A stretch of 64,000 nucleotides of DNA from Pseudoruegeria sp. SHC-113. GTDB taxonomy: Bacteria; Pseudomonadota; Alphaproteobacteria; Rhodobacterales; Rhodobacteraceae. The notes below the pieces were generated by a model, which saw nothing but the letters and a program-made list of their open reading frames with translations, did not search any database and had not been told where the DNA came from. Below are positions 1 to 8,383 of the stretch, piece after piece. The position numbers and the translations under genes were made by a program. Where the stretch lies: contig NZ_JAHUBR010000001.1 in NCBI RefSeq assembly GCF_025376885.1, positions 1,178,001-1,242,000 of the forward strand, written 5' to 3'. Numbering within the stretch: position 1 is the first letter of the stretch; each line of letters opens with the position of its first letter.

Positions 1-432
1 GTCCAGCCAGATCGTGACTGGGCCGTCATTCACCAGATGCACCTGCATGTTTGCCCCGAAGATGCCGGTTTGCACCGGGATGCCTTCCCCCGAAAGCGCT
101 TCGGCGAAGGCCTCATAGAGCGCCTTGCCGTGAGCAGGCGCGGCGGCCTGCGAGAAGCCGGGGCGATTGCCCGAGCGGGTGTCGGCGGCAAGGGTGAACT
201 GCGAAACAACCAGCGCGCTGCCGCCAATATCGCGCAGGCTGCGGTTCATCTTGCCCGCGTCATCGGTGAAAATGCGCAGCTTGGCGATCTTGGCCGCGAG
301 CCGCGCGGGCTGCTTTGCCGTATCGCCCTCCATCGCGCAGACGAGGATCAGCAGGCCCGGCCCACATGCGCCGACGGTTTCTCCGTCCACCTCAACCCGC
401 GCCTGCGTGACGCGCTGCAACAGCGCCCTCAC
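1..432 (-). CDS. dtd: D-aminoacyl-tRNA deacylase, 3' part cut by window edge
   Basis: The partial protein begins [13 protein letters not shown] and carries the DTD signature [18 protein letters not shown] and a C-terminal GPVTIWLD, the conserved GP-containing segment of the family. DTD hydrolyses D-amino acids (and glycine) mischarged onto tRNA, in the cytoplasm. I chose the GTG at 430-432 because it overlaps the stop of the upstream sugar kinase in a GTGA arrangement, which implies translational coupling. About 144 residues are visible, close to the usual full length of about 145-150, so only the last few residues are missing. It is the last visible gene of the long leftward operon. Confidence 0.93.
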   Translation of the reverse strand, partial: MRALLQRVTQARVEVDGETVGACGPGLLILVCAMEGDTAKQPARLAAKIAKLRIFTDDAGKMNRSLRDIGGSALVVSQFTLAADTRSGNRPGFSQAAAPAHGKALYEAFAEALSGEGIPVQTGIFGANMQVHLVNDGPVTIWLD

Positions 433-1352
433 GAGAGTTCGGAGAGCCGCGGCGGGTTGGCCCCGGCGCGCGACACGGTAACGGCGGCGGCCTTCACGCC
501 AAGCCTCAACGCATGGGCGACGTCCTCAGCCGTGAGCCCCGCCAGCGCGCCCTTGTCGAGTGTACCCCGCTGAGCCAAACCGGCCAGCACGCCCGCGTTG
601 AACGTATCGCCCGCGCCGACAGTATCGACGACCTCCACGGGCGTGGCGGCCACGAAGGCTTCCTCGTTGCCCCAGAACGCCCGCGCGCCCTTCGCGCCCT
701 CGGTGATGCAGACAAGCTGCGCGCCCTTGTCCAGCAGGCCCTGCGCCAGCGGTGCAATCTCGCCGTCGCCTTCCAGCCAGTGCAGATCCTCGTCCGACAA
801 TTTCACGATGTCGGCGATGGCGATCATGCGGTTGATGCGGGCGCGATAGGCAGCTTCGTCGGTGATGAAGCCGGGCCGGATGTTGGGGTCGATCATCGTG
901 AGCGCGGTTGGGGCGACCTGCGCCATCAGCGTTTCATAAGCACTGCCGCCGGGCTCGGAGACAAGGCTGATGCCGCCGAAGAAATGCGCGCGGTCAGCTT
1001 CAGGCGCTTTCGGCATCTCCTCCACCGCGAACATGCGGCCGGCGGTGTTTTCATCGTAGAACGCGTAGCGCGCCTGCCCGTCGGTGAGCGTCACGAAGGC
1101 GAGCGTCGTGGGGCGGGGCGAGCGCACGCAGCCGCTGTGATCGACGCCGCTGGCCGTGAGCACCGCTTCCAGCTGCGCGCCGAAAAGGTCGGTCGACAGC
1201 CCGGTGACGAAGGCGGTGTCCTGTTCCAGCCGCGCCAAGGCGATGGCGGTGTTGAACACCGCGCCGCCCGCAAAGGGCGCGAAGGCCGCTTCGCCGCCCG
1301 TAGCCTCGCGCGGCAGCATGTCGATCAGGGCCTCGCCACAGCAGACAACCAT
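429..1352 (-). CDS. PfkB-family carbohydrate kinase (fructokinase-like)
   Basis: A 307-residue ribokinase/PfkB fold protein. The N-terminal glycine-rich substrate segment is [14 protein letters not shown] (about residues 29-42). The C-terminal signature [16 protein letters not shown] (about 243-258) carries the catalytic Asp249 and anion hole. Length and motifs fit fructokinases, which phosphorylate a sugar with ATP, but the sugar cannot be read from sequence. It starts 19 bases after the zinc-ribbon gene and overlaps dtd by 4 bases, so it is probably co-transcribed with the TelA-type module upstream, although no functional link is obvious. Confidence 0.88.
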   Translation of the reverse strand: MVVCCGEALIDMLPREATGGEAAFAPFAGGAVFNTAIALARLEQDTAFVTGLSTDLFGAQLEAVLTASGVDHSGCVRSPRPTTLAFVTLTDGQARYAFYDENTAGRMFAVEEMPKAPEADRAHFFGGISLVSEPGGSAYETLMAQVAPTALTMIDPNIRPGFITDEAAYRARINRMIAIADIVKLSDEDLHWLEGDGEIAPLAQGLLDKGAQLVCITEGAKGARAFWGNEEAFVAATPVEVVDTVGAGDTFNAGVLAGLAQRGTLDKGALAGLTAEDVAHALRLGVKAAAVTVSRAGANPPRLSELS

Positions 1353-1371
1353 CCCGTTTCTCCCCTAGAAG

Positions 1372-2541
1372 TCAGCCATTCTGCGCCGCGAAATAGCCGA
1401 TGACCGCCGCGATTGATAGCGCAAACATTGCCGCGAGTAAAATTTTCCACGTGGAGTAGGGCCGCTCCCCCTGCACCCGGCCGGACTGACCGTTGACGAC
1501 GAAGCGATAGGTCTTGCCGCGATACTTGTAGGCCGCCATCCAGACCGGCAGCAGGATGTGCTTGAAGGTGATGTCGGAGACCGCCGTATCCAGCGACTGG
1601 ATGCGCTGCACATCGCCGCCGATGTCGAATTTCACGTCCCGCTCGATCACGCGATCCATGCGCGCGCGGGCCTCGTGGAAACCTTCATCGAGCTGCACTT
1701 GGTAGCCTTCCGCGCGCATCCCGGCCAGGTATTCGGCCTGATAGGGCTCCAGCAGCGAGAGGTCCCAGGGCTCCAGCGCATCCGTATAGCTCTTGGGGAG
1801 CGAGCGGCTCGCGAGCACCAGCACATCGTCGAAGAAGCGCGCCACGCGGCCCGCCGCCGGGCTCCAGCGGATCTTACGCTCCTGGCGCTGCTGGGTCTTT
1901 CCGTCCACCACCACTGTGCGGGTGACGTAGTAATAGGTGCCGCGCTGGCCGGTGTAGCGGCTTTTGGTGTCGGCGTCATAGGTCCAGTAGGGCACGTAGA
2001 TGCCCTCGAGCTTTCGGCCCTTGCGGGCGTATTCCTGCAAGCCGTTGGGGGCGAACCAGAGGCGGCCCAGCCAATCGTTCATCGCTTTGTGAGCGGCGCG
2101 TTCTTCCACCACGAAGGGGATCACGCCGCGCGGCTTGATGTGGCGGTGTGCGCCGGTGTCGGTGACGACGGGGCTCGCGCAGAAGGGGCATTCGGCGGCG
2201 TGGGTTTCTTCGGAGAATTCCACCTGCGCGCCGCAGCTTTCGCAGGTGATGACGCGAGTTTCCTCGATCTCGGCTTCGGGCAGCATGTCGCGCAGGGCTT
2301 GCTGGAAATCGAGCTCCTTGATGGCTTCCAATTTGCGGCCCGTGCCCTCGATGGCTTCGGTGAAGCCGCAATGATCGCATTGCAACTGGCCTTCAACGGG
2401 CGAGTAGCGCAGATCGGAGCCGCAGGAGGGGCAGGGGAAGCGGTGATCTTCCACTTCCGGGCGTTCTTCCTGTGCTTTCAGGTGCTTGCTGCCCGGCATG
2501 GCGGTGCCGGGCAGGGGCGGTGGCACGTCAGGTGGGCACAA
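1372..2541 (-). CDS. Double zinc-ribbon membrane-anchored protein
   Basis: A 389-residue protein with two CxxC...CxxC zinc ribbons, C37/C40 with C55/C58 and C100/C103 with C118/C121. A mixed middle domain rich in aromatic residues follows, then one hydrophobic segment near the C terminus (about 366-385). Such proteins are often labelled TFIIB-type zinc finger or mislabelled primosomal protein N'; no helicase or nuclease motif is present. The start is a TTG at 2539-2541 with GGGGG about 8 bases upstream, only 3 bases after the SPFH gene. An in-frame ATG at 2499 has no visible Shine-Dalgarno site. Probably a structural or membrane-stress component; function unknown. Confidence 0.8.
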   Translation of the reverse strand: MCPPDVPPPLPGTAMPGSKHLKAQEERPEVEDHRFPCPSCGSDLRYSPVEGQLQCDHCGFTEAIEGTGRKLEAIKELDFQQALRDMLPEAEIEETRVITCESCGAQVEFSEETHAAECPFCASPVVTDTGAHRHIKPRGVIPFVVEERAAHKAMNDWLGRLWFAPNGLQEYARKGRKLEGIYVPYWTYDADTKSRYTGQRGTYYYVTRTVVVDGKTQQRQERKIRWSPAAGRVARFFDDVLVLASRSLPKSYTDALEPWDLSLLEPYQAEYLAGMRAEGYQVQLDEGFHEARARMDRVIERDVKFDIGGDVQRIQSLDTAVSDITFKHILLPVWMAAYKYRGKTYRFVVNGQSGRVQGERPYSTWKILLAAMFALSIAAVIGYFAAQNG

Positions 2542-2544
2542 GGC

Positions 2545-3675
2545 TTACACCCCCGGCGGCGGGGGCGGCGGCAGGATGGTGAAGAGCTGCGCCAGCTCGG
2601 CCACGTCCTCGGCTTTCATCCAGCCGTCCTGACCCGGCGTCCAGACGAAGCTTTCGCGGGTGAGGCTGCCATCGGCGGCCATGCGCCCGAGATCGGCCTT
2701 GGAGAAGGGGCCCGAGGTCTGCCCGTCCTTGGCGATGTGCCAGACATGCTCCACCGGCGGGGGCGGCGGGGCGACCGGTGCGGCCGCCGCGGGCGCTTGC
2801 GCGGGGCGGGCACCCCAGGGGCCGGATTGGGCCATCTGGTTGGCCATCGCCATGCCCATCCCCATGCCAAGGCCCGCGCCCATGCCTCCCCCGCCATTGG
2901 GGTTCGCGGCGGCGGCCGTCATGGCTTCGGCGGCGGAATACTGGGTAAACTGCCCCAGATCGCCCGCCAGCCCCATGGACGTGCGCTTGTCGAGCGCGGC
3001 TTCCACGGCGGGCGGCAGCGAGATGTTCTCGATGTAAAGCTCGGGCATGGTGAGCCCGTAGGCCGTGAGCGTGTCGGAGATCTGCGCGGCCACGAGCTTG
3101 CCCAGATCGGCGGTGTTGGCGGCCATGTCCAGCACCGGGATGCCGGAGGAGGCGAGCACCCGGCTGGCTTCCTGCACGATGATGTTGCGGATCTGGTAGG
3201 TGATCTCATCCTTGGTGAATTCACCGTCGGTGCCAACGATCTCCACCATGAAGCGGCCCGGATCGGTGACGCGGATCGTATAGGTGCCGAAGGCGCGCAG
3301 GCGCACCGGGCCGAATTCCGGGTCACGGATGATGATCGGGTTCTTCGTGCCCCATTTCAGATCGGTGAAGCGGGTGGTGTTGACGAAGTAGATCTCGCTC
3401 TTGAAGGGCGATTTGAAGCCGTGATCCCAGTGCTGCAGGGTCGTCATCACCGGCATGTTGTTGGTTTCGAGCATGTAGAGCCCGGGCGAGAACACATCCG
3501 CCAGCTGCCCCTCATGGACGAAGACCGCCGCCTGCCCCTCGCGCACGGTGAGCTTGGCGCCGTATTTGATCTCGTGGCCATGACGCTCAAACCGCCAGAC
3601 GATGGTGTCGCGCGTGTCGTCGGTCCAGTGGATCACATCGATGAACTGGCCGGAGAGGAAATCGAAGATGCCCAT
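2545..3675 (-). CDS. SPFH-domain protein with C-terminal GYF_2 domain
   Basis: A 376-residue protein starting MGIFDFLSGQFIDVIHW. The first roughly 240 residues look like the SPFH/band-7 type seen in YdjI-like 'virion core' proteins, which scaffold membrane-bound assemblies. A Gly/Met/Pro-rich linker follows (contains GGGGMGAGLGMGMGM and PPPPP), then a GYF_2 domain with the pattern WHIAKDGQTSGPFS...GWMKA, which usually binds proline-rich partners. The open frame extends upstream to 4020, but that part overlaps the DUF2927 gene in another frame. The ATG at 3675 has GAAGGG just upstream and is preferred. It sits 26 bases after the DUF2927 gene. Confidence 0.88.
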   Translation of the reverse strand: MGIFDFLSGQFIDVIHWTDDTRDTIVWRFERHGHEIKYGAKLTVREGQAAVFVHEGQLADVFSPGLYMLETNNMPVMTTLQHWDHGFKSPFKSEIYFVNTTRFTDLKWGTKNPIIIRDPEFGPVRLRAFGTYTIRVTDPGRFMVEIVGTDGEFTKDEITYQIRNIIVQEASRVLASSGIPVLDMAANTADLGKLVAAQISDTLTAYGLTMPELYIENISLPPAVEAALDKRTSMGLAGDLGQFTQYSAAEAMTAAAANPNGGGGMGAGLGMGMGMAMANQMAQSGPWGARPAQAPAAAAPVAPPPPPVEHVWHIAKDGQTSGPFSKADLGRMAADGSLTRESFVWTPGQDGWMKAEDVAELAQLFTILPPPPPPGV

Positions 3676-3701
3676 GGCTGGTCGCCCTTCTTTAACGGAA
3701 A

Positions 3702-4649
3702 TCAGTTGTGTTTCATGTCCCAGAGGATGCGATCCACGATGGGGCGCGCCTGTTTGGCGTTCATGCCCACCTTGAGGCGCGGATCGTAGAGAATGCGCAG
3801 CAGGGTTTCGTCGTGCTGGGTGAGCAGGGCGAATTCCTTGTCGTCGTTGAACAGCGAGGGGCGCGCCTTGGGGCTGTCGTTGGGCAGGCCGAGGCCCTGC
3901 GCCACTTCCTCGTGAATGCAGGAGAGCCGCAGCAGATCGGGCAGCTCCGCCGGAATCATGGCGATGGCCTGCCGGTAGGGGTTGCCCTCGCCGCCGGGGG
4001 CGATGGCGATCACGAGGCACAGCTGGCTGCGCGGGATCTTGGTGAGATGGCGGATCGAGGCCTGCGAGAGCGTCGGCACCAGCTGCTTGAGCCGGGGGCC
4101 ATAGGCGGCGCGCTCGGCCTCGTTCAGGATCAGCACGTGGAAATTGCCGCCGCGCTTGGACAGGCTCACCGAATGGCGCGTCGCCCCGGCCAGCCGCTTG
4201 GTATAGGCGCCGAGGTTCTGGGTGTCCTTCTTGCGCTGCGCGGCTGGCACGGAATCGCCGAACTCGACGCTCACCCGCACCGGGCCTTCCCAGCGTTTCA
4301 GGGTAGAGGCCCCGCCGCGCCCCCCAAGCCGCCCGCCGCGCTGATCGTATTCCGTTGCCAGCGCGATGGCGGTGAAATTGTTGATCACGTCGAGCCGATC
4401 ATAGCGGACATTCTTGCCGCGATCGGTGCGCAGGTAGCCTGCGCGCACGAAATCATTCTGCACGCGGGCATAATGCGCCTGCAGGGGGCTTGCCTTACGG
4501 GCCGAGGCCACCTGCGATTTCGGCAGCGATGAGCTGGACCGCGTCGCCGTCTGGCCGGGCTGCATGGCGTTGCCGGTCAGCCCGAAGAGGCCGACACAGG
4601 CAGCCGCCATGCAAAGCACGCGGCGCAGGCGGGTGCGGTGTGCGCTCAT
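3702..4649 (-). CDS. DUF2927 family secreted protein
   Basis: A 315-residue protein beginning MSAHRTRLRRVLCMAAACV, a typical signal peptide ending near GLTGNA. The C-terminal half carries SCIHEEVAQGLGLPNDSP, the HEE...Q...GLPND pattern I associate with DUF2927. It is metalloprotease-like in appearance, but no activity has been shown as far as I know. The open frame continues upstream to 4814 inside telA in another frame. The ATG at 4649 is 7 bases after the telA stop and gives a clean signal peptide, so I chose it. Export places it in the periplasm, facing the membrane proteins encoded around it. Confidence 0.85.
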   Translation of the reverse strand: MSAHRTRLRRVLCMAAACVGLFGLTGNAMQPGQTATRSSSSLPKSQVASARKASPLQAHYARVQNDFVRAGYLRTDRGKNVRYDRLDVINNFTAIALATEYDQRGGRLGGRGGASTLKRWEGPVRVSVEFGDSVPAAQRKKDTQNLGAYTKRLAGATRHSVSLSKRGGNFHVLILNEAERAAYGPRLKQLVPTLSQASIRHLTKIPRSQLCLVIAIAPGGEGNPYRQAIAMIPAELPDLLRLSCIHEEVAQGLGLPNDSPKARPSLFNDDKEFALLTQHDETLLRILYDPRLKVGMNAKQARPIVDRILWDMKHN

Positions 4650-4656
4650 CCCGGGA

Positions 4657-5856
4657 TCAGCCCTTGCCCGCCGGCACGGCCTCACCGGCATTGCTGCCGA
4701 TCCCGTCCTTGCGGGCCTTGGCGGAGGCCAGCGTGTCGCGCAGCTCGTGCTCCATCTGCACGAGATCCTTCTCGGCAGCAGCGCGCTTGGCCTTGCCCTC
4801 ATCGGCAATGGCAAGGCTTTCGTTGATCGTCGCGATCAGCTCGGCGTTGGCCGCCTTCACGGCTTCGATGTCGAAGACGCCGCGCTCCATCTCCTCGCGC
4901 ACGGCCTTGTTGGCCTGCCGCAGGTTCTTGGCGTTGGCCGTCAGCAGCTCGTTCGTCAGATCATTGGCGTCCTTCACGGCGGCGGCGGCTTCGGAGGAGC
5001 GCTGGATCGTCACCGCTTGTGCGAGCTGGGTTTCCCAGAGCGGCACGGTGTTCACGAGCGTGGAATTGATCTTGGTGATCAGGGATTTGTCGTTCTCCTG
5101 CACCAGACGGATGGAGGGCAGCGATTGCATGGTGACCTGCCGCGTGAGCTTCAGATCATGCACCCGGCGCTCCAGATCGTCGCGCGCGGCGCGCAGATCG
5201 CGCAGTTCCTGCGCCACCATCACCTGATCGGCCTCCGGTGCGGCCTCAACGGCCTTCTCCTTGGCCGGGATCACGGTGCCGTCGAGTTCTTTCAGCTTCT
5301 CCTCACCCGCGGCGATGTAAAGCGCCAGCTCATCGTAGAAGTTCAGCGTTTTCTCGTATAGCAGATCGAGCGATTTCACGTCTTTCAGCAGCGTGTGCTC
5401 GTGCTTCAGCAGCTCGTCGGTGATGCGGTCGATCTGATCCTGCACGTCTTCGTATTTGGCGACGAATTTCGCCATCGGCGTGGCCTTGCCCGTGAGCCGC
5501 TCCCACCAGCTGCGCTTGCGGTTCGGATCCAGCTCCTCCACCGAGAAGCCGCGGATGGTGGAGACGATATCGCGCAAGGAATCGCCTGCCGGGCCAACGT
5601 CCTTGTTTTTCACGTCGGCCAGCATCGCCTGGCTGATTTCCTGCAGCTCGGCCTGCGCGGCGGAGCCGAAGCTGATGATCGAGCCGGTGTCCGTCATGTC
5701 CAACTCGGCCATGCGGCTGCGGATGCCTTCGGCCACCGGGGCCTCGGCCTGCGCAAGGGGCACGATATCGCTGGCCGGTTCGGGCAGCACCACGGCGGTG
5801 GCCTCTTCAACCTCCGTCAGGACAGCTTGCGCCTTCAGTCTTGTTTCTTCCGACAT
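4657..5856 (-). CDS. Toxic anion resistance protein, TelA family
   Basis: A 399-residue, highly charged, largely helical protein with the TelA/YceG-type core (includes WWERLTGKATPMAKFVAKYEDVQDQID and long heptad-rich stretches). There is no signal peptide. TelA proteins are encoded in tellurite/Ter stress-response clusters and usually stand next to XpaC-like proteins, as here. The exact biochemical role is unknown. No terB/C/D/E gene is visible in this window, so this is the minimal TelA-XpaC arrangement. The gene starts 54 bases after the XpaC-like gene and is followed 7 bases later by DUF2927. Confidence 0.9.
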   Translation of the reverse strand: MSEETRLKAQAVLTEVEEATAVVLPEPASDIVPLAQAEAPVAEGIRSRMAELDMTDTGSIISFGSAAQAELQEISQAMLADVKNKDVGPAGDSLRDIVSTIRGFSVEELDPNRKRSWWERLTGKATPMAKFVAKYEDVQDQIDRITDELLKHEHTLLKDVKSLDLLYEKTLNFYDELALYIAAGEEKLKELDGTVIPAKEKAVEAAPEADQVMVAQELRDLRAARDDLERRVHDLKLTRQVTMQSLPSIRLVQENDKSLITKINSTLVNTVPLWETQLAQAVTIQRSSEAAAAVKDANDLTNELLTANAKNLRQANKAVREEMERGVFDIEAVKAANAELIATINESLAIADEGKAKRAAAEKDLVQMEHELRDTLASAKARKDGIGSNAGEAVPAGKG

Positions 5857-5910
5857 CGTCTCTTCCCTCTGTTCAGAACAGGCGTTCCGTTTCTCAGGCT
5901 TTGCAGGCGC

Positions 5911-6801
5911 TTATTGCGAGCGCGCCAGCCCTTCGCGCTGAAGTCTTTCGCGCAATACATCAATTTCAACATCAAGATCGGCCTTGTTGTCCAGCAACAG
6001 GGCCTCGGTGCGGGCGTCGAAATTGGCCTCAAGATCGTCCAGAAGCGCTTCGAACTCGCCCTTTGCGGCGGAATTCCGCGTAGTGGTGTAGAGATCGGCG
6101 AATTTCACCGCTGCGTCGCTGGCGCCCTGCAGGTAGATTCCAAGATATTTGCGCGCCGCCGTCAAATCGCGCGGATCATCCTCCACGGTGCGGAACATGC
6201 GCCGCGCGCTGGCCTGAAACCGCTCCACGCGGGCGGTCAGGGCACGATCGTTCACCCGCGCCACGGCCGCGCTCATGCGCTTCAGATTGGCCTCGGCCTC
6301 TCCCACGGCGCGGGCCACACGGTCGCTCTGGTGGCGGTCGACGCCCTCCACGTTCTTGTCCGTCAACGGATCTAGGCCGAAGGCAAAGCTGTGCAGCCCG
6401 GCCCCCAGCACGCCGAAGATCAGCGCGTTCAGCAGCGAGCCCGAGCCTGCAAACCCAGCCAGCGCCAACCCCGCGCCGGTGAGGGCAGAGGCGAACATCT
6501 TGCGCGGAATCGCCGGTTTGCGCGCCACTTTGCGGGCGTCATAGGCCTCCTGCGCGAGGATCCCCTCGCGTGTTAGCCAGGCGGCAAGCACGAGGATGCC
6601 GAAGGCCGTGAGATTTGCGGCCATGCCCACGGGCTCCATGGTGAAGGCCCGGATCGCCAGCGGGATCGGCGCGAAGAACAACAGGTTGGTGCGCCCGCCC
6701 GCCCGGCTGCGGCGCTTGCCCTCAAAGGGGTTGCGTGGGGCCTCTGCCGCGTGCTCTGTCGCGCCGCCGGGGCTGTATTTTCCGCCAAACTTCTGCGCCA
6801 T
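5911..6801 (-). CDS. 5-bromo-4-chloroindolyl phosphate hydrolysis (XpaC-like) family protein
   Basis: A 296-residue protein starting MAQKFGGKYSPGG. A short basic N terminus is followed by several hydrophobic segments (about residues 35-75 and 105-145) and a helical cytoplasmic C-terminal half. The pattern and the neighbouring telA identify it as the XpaC-like family. The name comes from an old phosphatase screen and says little about function. The open frame runs further upstream (to 6921), but the ATG at 6799-6801 overlaps the stop of a 27-codon gene in a TGATG junction, a strong reason for this start. First large gene of the module. Confidence 0.84.
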   Translation of the reverse strand: MAQKFGGKYSPGGATEHAAEAPRNPFEGKRRSRAGGRTNLLFFAPIPLAIRAFTMEPVGMAANLTAFGILVLAAWLTREGILAQEAYDARKVARKPAIPRKMFASALTGAGLALAGFAGSGSLLNALIFGVLGAGLHSFAFGLDPLTDKNVEGVDRHQSDRVARAVGEAEANLKRMSAAVARVNDRALTARVERFQASARRMFRTVEDDPRDLTAARKYLGIYLQGASDAAVKFADLYTTTRNSAAKGEFEALLDDLEANFDARTEALLLDNKADLDVEIDVLRERLQREGLARSQ

Positions 6802-6884
6802 CACGCGCCACCGGAGGCGGAGACATAGGCGATCAGCCCGATCAGCAGGAAAAAGGCGATCTTGCGCAATCCGTCCGCAGACAT
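6801..6884 (-). CDS. 27-residue single-span membrane micropeptide
   Basis: A small reading frame of 27 codons plus TGA. The start ATG at 6882-6884 has GGGAG six bases upstream. The peptide begins MSADGLRKIAFFLLIGLIAY and ends in a short polar tail: a charged N terminus, one hydrophobic helix of about 13-15 residues, and a Ser/Gly-rich end. The stop overlaps the XpaC-like start (TGATG), so the two are probably translated in a coupled way. I do not recognise a family. Possible roles are a subunit of the TelA/XpaC complex or a leader that sets translation of the operon. Confidence 0.6.
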   Translation of the reverse strand: MSADGLRKIAFFLLIGLIAYVSASGGA

Positions 6885-6957
6885 GGCATCTCCCGGGGTA
6901 AAACCTCACACTCAGGAGCAATATAAGCAGCCTCGGGGCGGCTTACCACCGGGGAAA

Positions 6958-6973
6958 GGAACGCAGGCGTTCC
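6958..6973. terminator. Short hairpin after the pseudouridine synthase gene
   Basis: A 6-bp perfect stem, GGAACG/CGTTCC, around a 4-base loop lies 31 bases beyond the stop of the leftward pseudouridine synthase gene. In the leftward direction it is followed by TTTCCCC. This could be a weak terminator separating that gene from the micropeptide-xpaC-telA operon. Confidence 0.3.
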
Positions 6974-7003
6974 CCCTGCAAAACCTGCCCCATGGGAAAG
7001 CGC

Positions 7004-7783
7004 TTAGCTACGCGGCTTGCGGCGGGTGCGCACGGGCTTGGGCTTCGGGGTCGCGTCAAGGCCCAGCTGGTCACGCACCACGCGGCCCTTCAGCTCTTCC
7101 ACCTCGCCGGGCTTCAGATCGCCCAGCCGGAAGGGGCCGTAGCTGATGCGCAGCAGACGGTTCACCTCAAGGCCGATGCTCTCCATCGCGCGGCGGATCT
7201 CGCGGTTCTTGCCTTCGCGCAGGGAAACGGTGAGCCAGGCATTCGCACCCTGTTGCCGGTCCAGCGTCACCGTCATCGGCTGGAAGCGCTCGCCATCCAC
7301 CGAAACACCCTTGCGCAGCGGCGCGAAATCCTCGTCCTTCGGTGTGCCCTTGATCCGCACCCGGTACTTGCGCAGCCAGCCGGTGGAGGGCAGTTCCAGC
7401 TTACGCTTGATGCCGCCGTCATTGGTCAGCAGCAGCAGCCCTTCGGAGTTGATGTCGAGCCGGCCCACGCTCATCACCCGCGGCATGCCTTCGGGCAGGG
7501 AGTCAAACACCGTCTGGCGCCCCTTTTCGTCCTTGTTCGTCGTCACAAGGCCCAGCGGCTTGTGATAGAGCCAGATACGCGCCTGCTCCGGTTCGGCCAG
7601 ATCCGCGCCGTCGACCTTGATCCGGTCCTTCTCCGTCACGTTCAGGGCGGGGCTGTCGATCACCTTGCCGTTCACGCTCACGCGCCCGGCCTCGATCATC
7701 CGCTCCGCCTCGCGCCGCGAGGCCACGCCGGCCCGCGCCAGCACCTTGGCGATCCGATCGCCCTGTCTCGATTCATTGCTCAT
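7004..7783 (-). CDS. Pseudouridine synthase, RsuA/RluB/RluE family
   Basis: A 259-residue protein. An S4 RNA-binding domain (about residues 8-55, RIAKVLARAGVASRREAERM) is followed by the RsuA-type catalytic domain with MSVGRLDINSEGLLLLTNDG; Asp110 of GRLD is the expected nucleophile. A basic tail ends in PVRTRRKPRS. The family isomerises specific uridines in rRNA; the length and basic tail fit RluB (23S U2605) better than RsuA, but this is inference. The gene is divergent from tadA, with 75 bases between the starts. Confidence 0.9.
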   Translation of the reverse strand: MSNESRQGDRIAKVLARAGVASRREAERMIEAGRVSVNGKVIDSPALNVTEKDRIKVDGADLAEPEQARIWLYHKPLGLVTTNKDEKGRQTVFDSLPEGMPRVMSVGRLDINSEGLLLLTNDGGIKRKLELPSTGWLRKYRVRIKGTPKDEDFAPLRKGVSVDGERFQPMTVTLDRQQGANAWLTVSLREGKNREIRRAMESIGLEVNRLLRISYGPFRLGDLKPGEVEELKGRVVRDQLGLDATPKPKPVRTRRKPRS

Positions 7784-7858
7784 GGATCGGGCTTACGCCG
7801 GATCGCGCGCGATGGAAAGCGGCTTGGCAAAGCCGCGCGTGGCAGGCAGAAACACGCC

Positions 7859-8311
7859 ATGAGCCCATTTCGCTCTCATATGGCCATCGCACTTGAGGAA
7901 GCCCGCGCCGCCGCCGCGCGCGGCGAAGTGCCTGTGGGCGCGGTGCTGATCGCGCCCGATGGAAGTCTGCTGGCCCGCGCCGGCAACCGTACCCGCGAGC
8001 TTTCCGATCCCACTGCCCATGCCGAGATCCTCGCCATCCGCGCCGCCTGCGCAGCAACGGGGCAGGAGCGCCTGCCGGGCTGCGATCTCTACGTCACGCT
8101 CGAGCCCTGCCCGATGTGCGCCACCGCCATTTCCGCCGCCCGCATCGCGCGGCTCTACTATGGCGCGGCCGACCCAAAGTCGGGAGGCCTCAACCAAGGC
8201 CCGCGCATCTTCACCCACGCCCAAGCCCATCACGTGCCCGAGGTCTATGACGGCATCGACGCCGCCTCCAGCGAAGCCCTGCTCAAATCCTTCTTCGCAA
8301 CCCTGCGCTAA
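7859..8311 (+). CDS. tadA: tRNA-specific adenosine deaminase
   Basis: A 150-residue cytidine-deaminase fold protein. The zinc site is complete: HAE at residues 54-56 (His54 ligand, Glu56 proton shuttle) and PCPMC with Cys84 and Cys87. TadA converts A34 to inosine in tRNA-Arg(ACG) and is usually essential. The start ATG at 7859 gives MSPFRSHMAIALEEARAAAARGEVPVGAV, the standard N terminus; an in-frame ATG seven codons later is an alternative. The stop is directly followed by an intergenic repeat element. Confidence 0.93.
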   Translation: MSPFRSHMAIALEEARAAAARGEVPVGAVLIAPDGSLLARAGNRTRELSDPTAHAEILAIRAACAATGQERLPGCDLYVTLEPCPMCATAISAARIARLYYGAADPKSGGLNQGPRIFTHAQAHHVPEVYDGIDAASSEALLKSFFATLR

Positions 8312-8363
8312 CCCTACTTTGTTCTGAAAATATCTCGGGGGTCCGGGGGCAGAGCCCCCGGCC
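8312..8363 (+). repeat. Post-stop intergenic repeat with hairpin (copy 1)
   Basis: Directly after the tadA stop comes CCCTACTTTGTTC, then an AT-rich AAAATATCTCGGGG, then a perfect 8-bp GC hairpin CCGGGGGC-AGA-GCCCCCGG (8343-8361). A second copy follows the aldolase stop near 27760, in the same orientation relative to its gene. It fills most of the space between two convergent genes and may act as a terminator or mRNA 3' end. Confidence 0.7.
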
Positions 8364-8383
8364 TCTCCTCAATAGAGCCCCCT

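Noticed and set aside
1558-3789. 743-codon frame antisense to the zinc-ribbon and SPFH genes
   Set aside because: The sense frames have clear motifs, signal and ribosome-binding sites; the antisense product has composition-driven repeats only.
3676-4020. 115-residue N-terminal extension of the SPFH protein
   Set aside because: Overlaps the DUF2927 gene out of frame, is Arg/Pro/Gln-rich and lacks family features; the ATG at 3675 has a ribosome-binding site.
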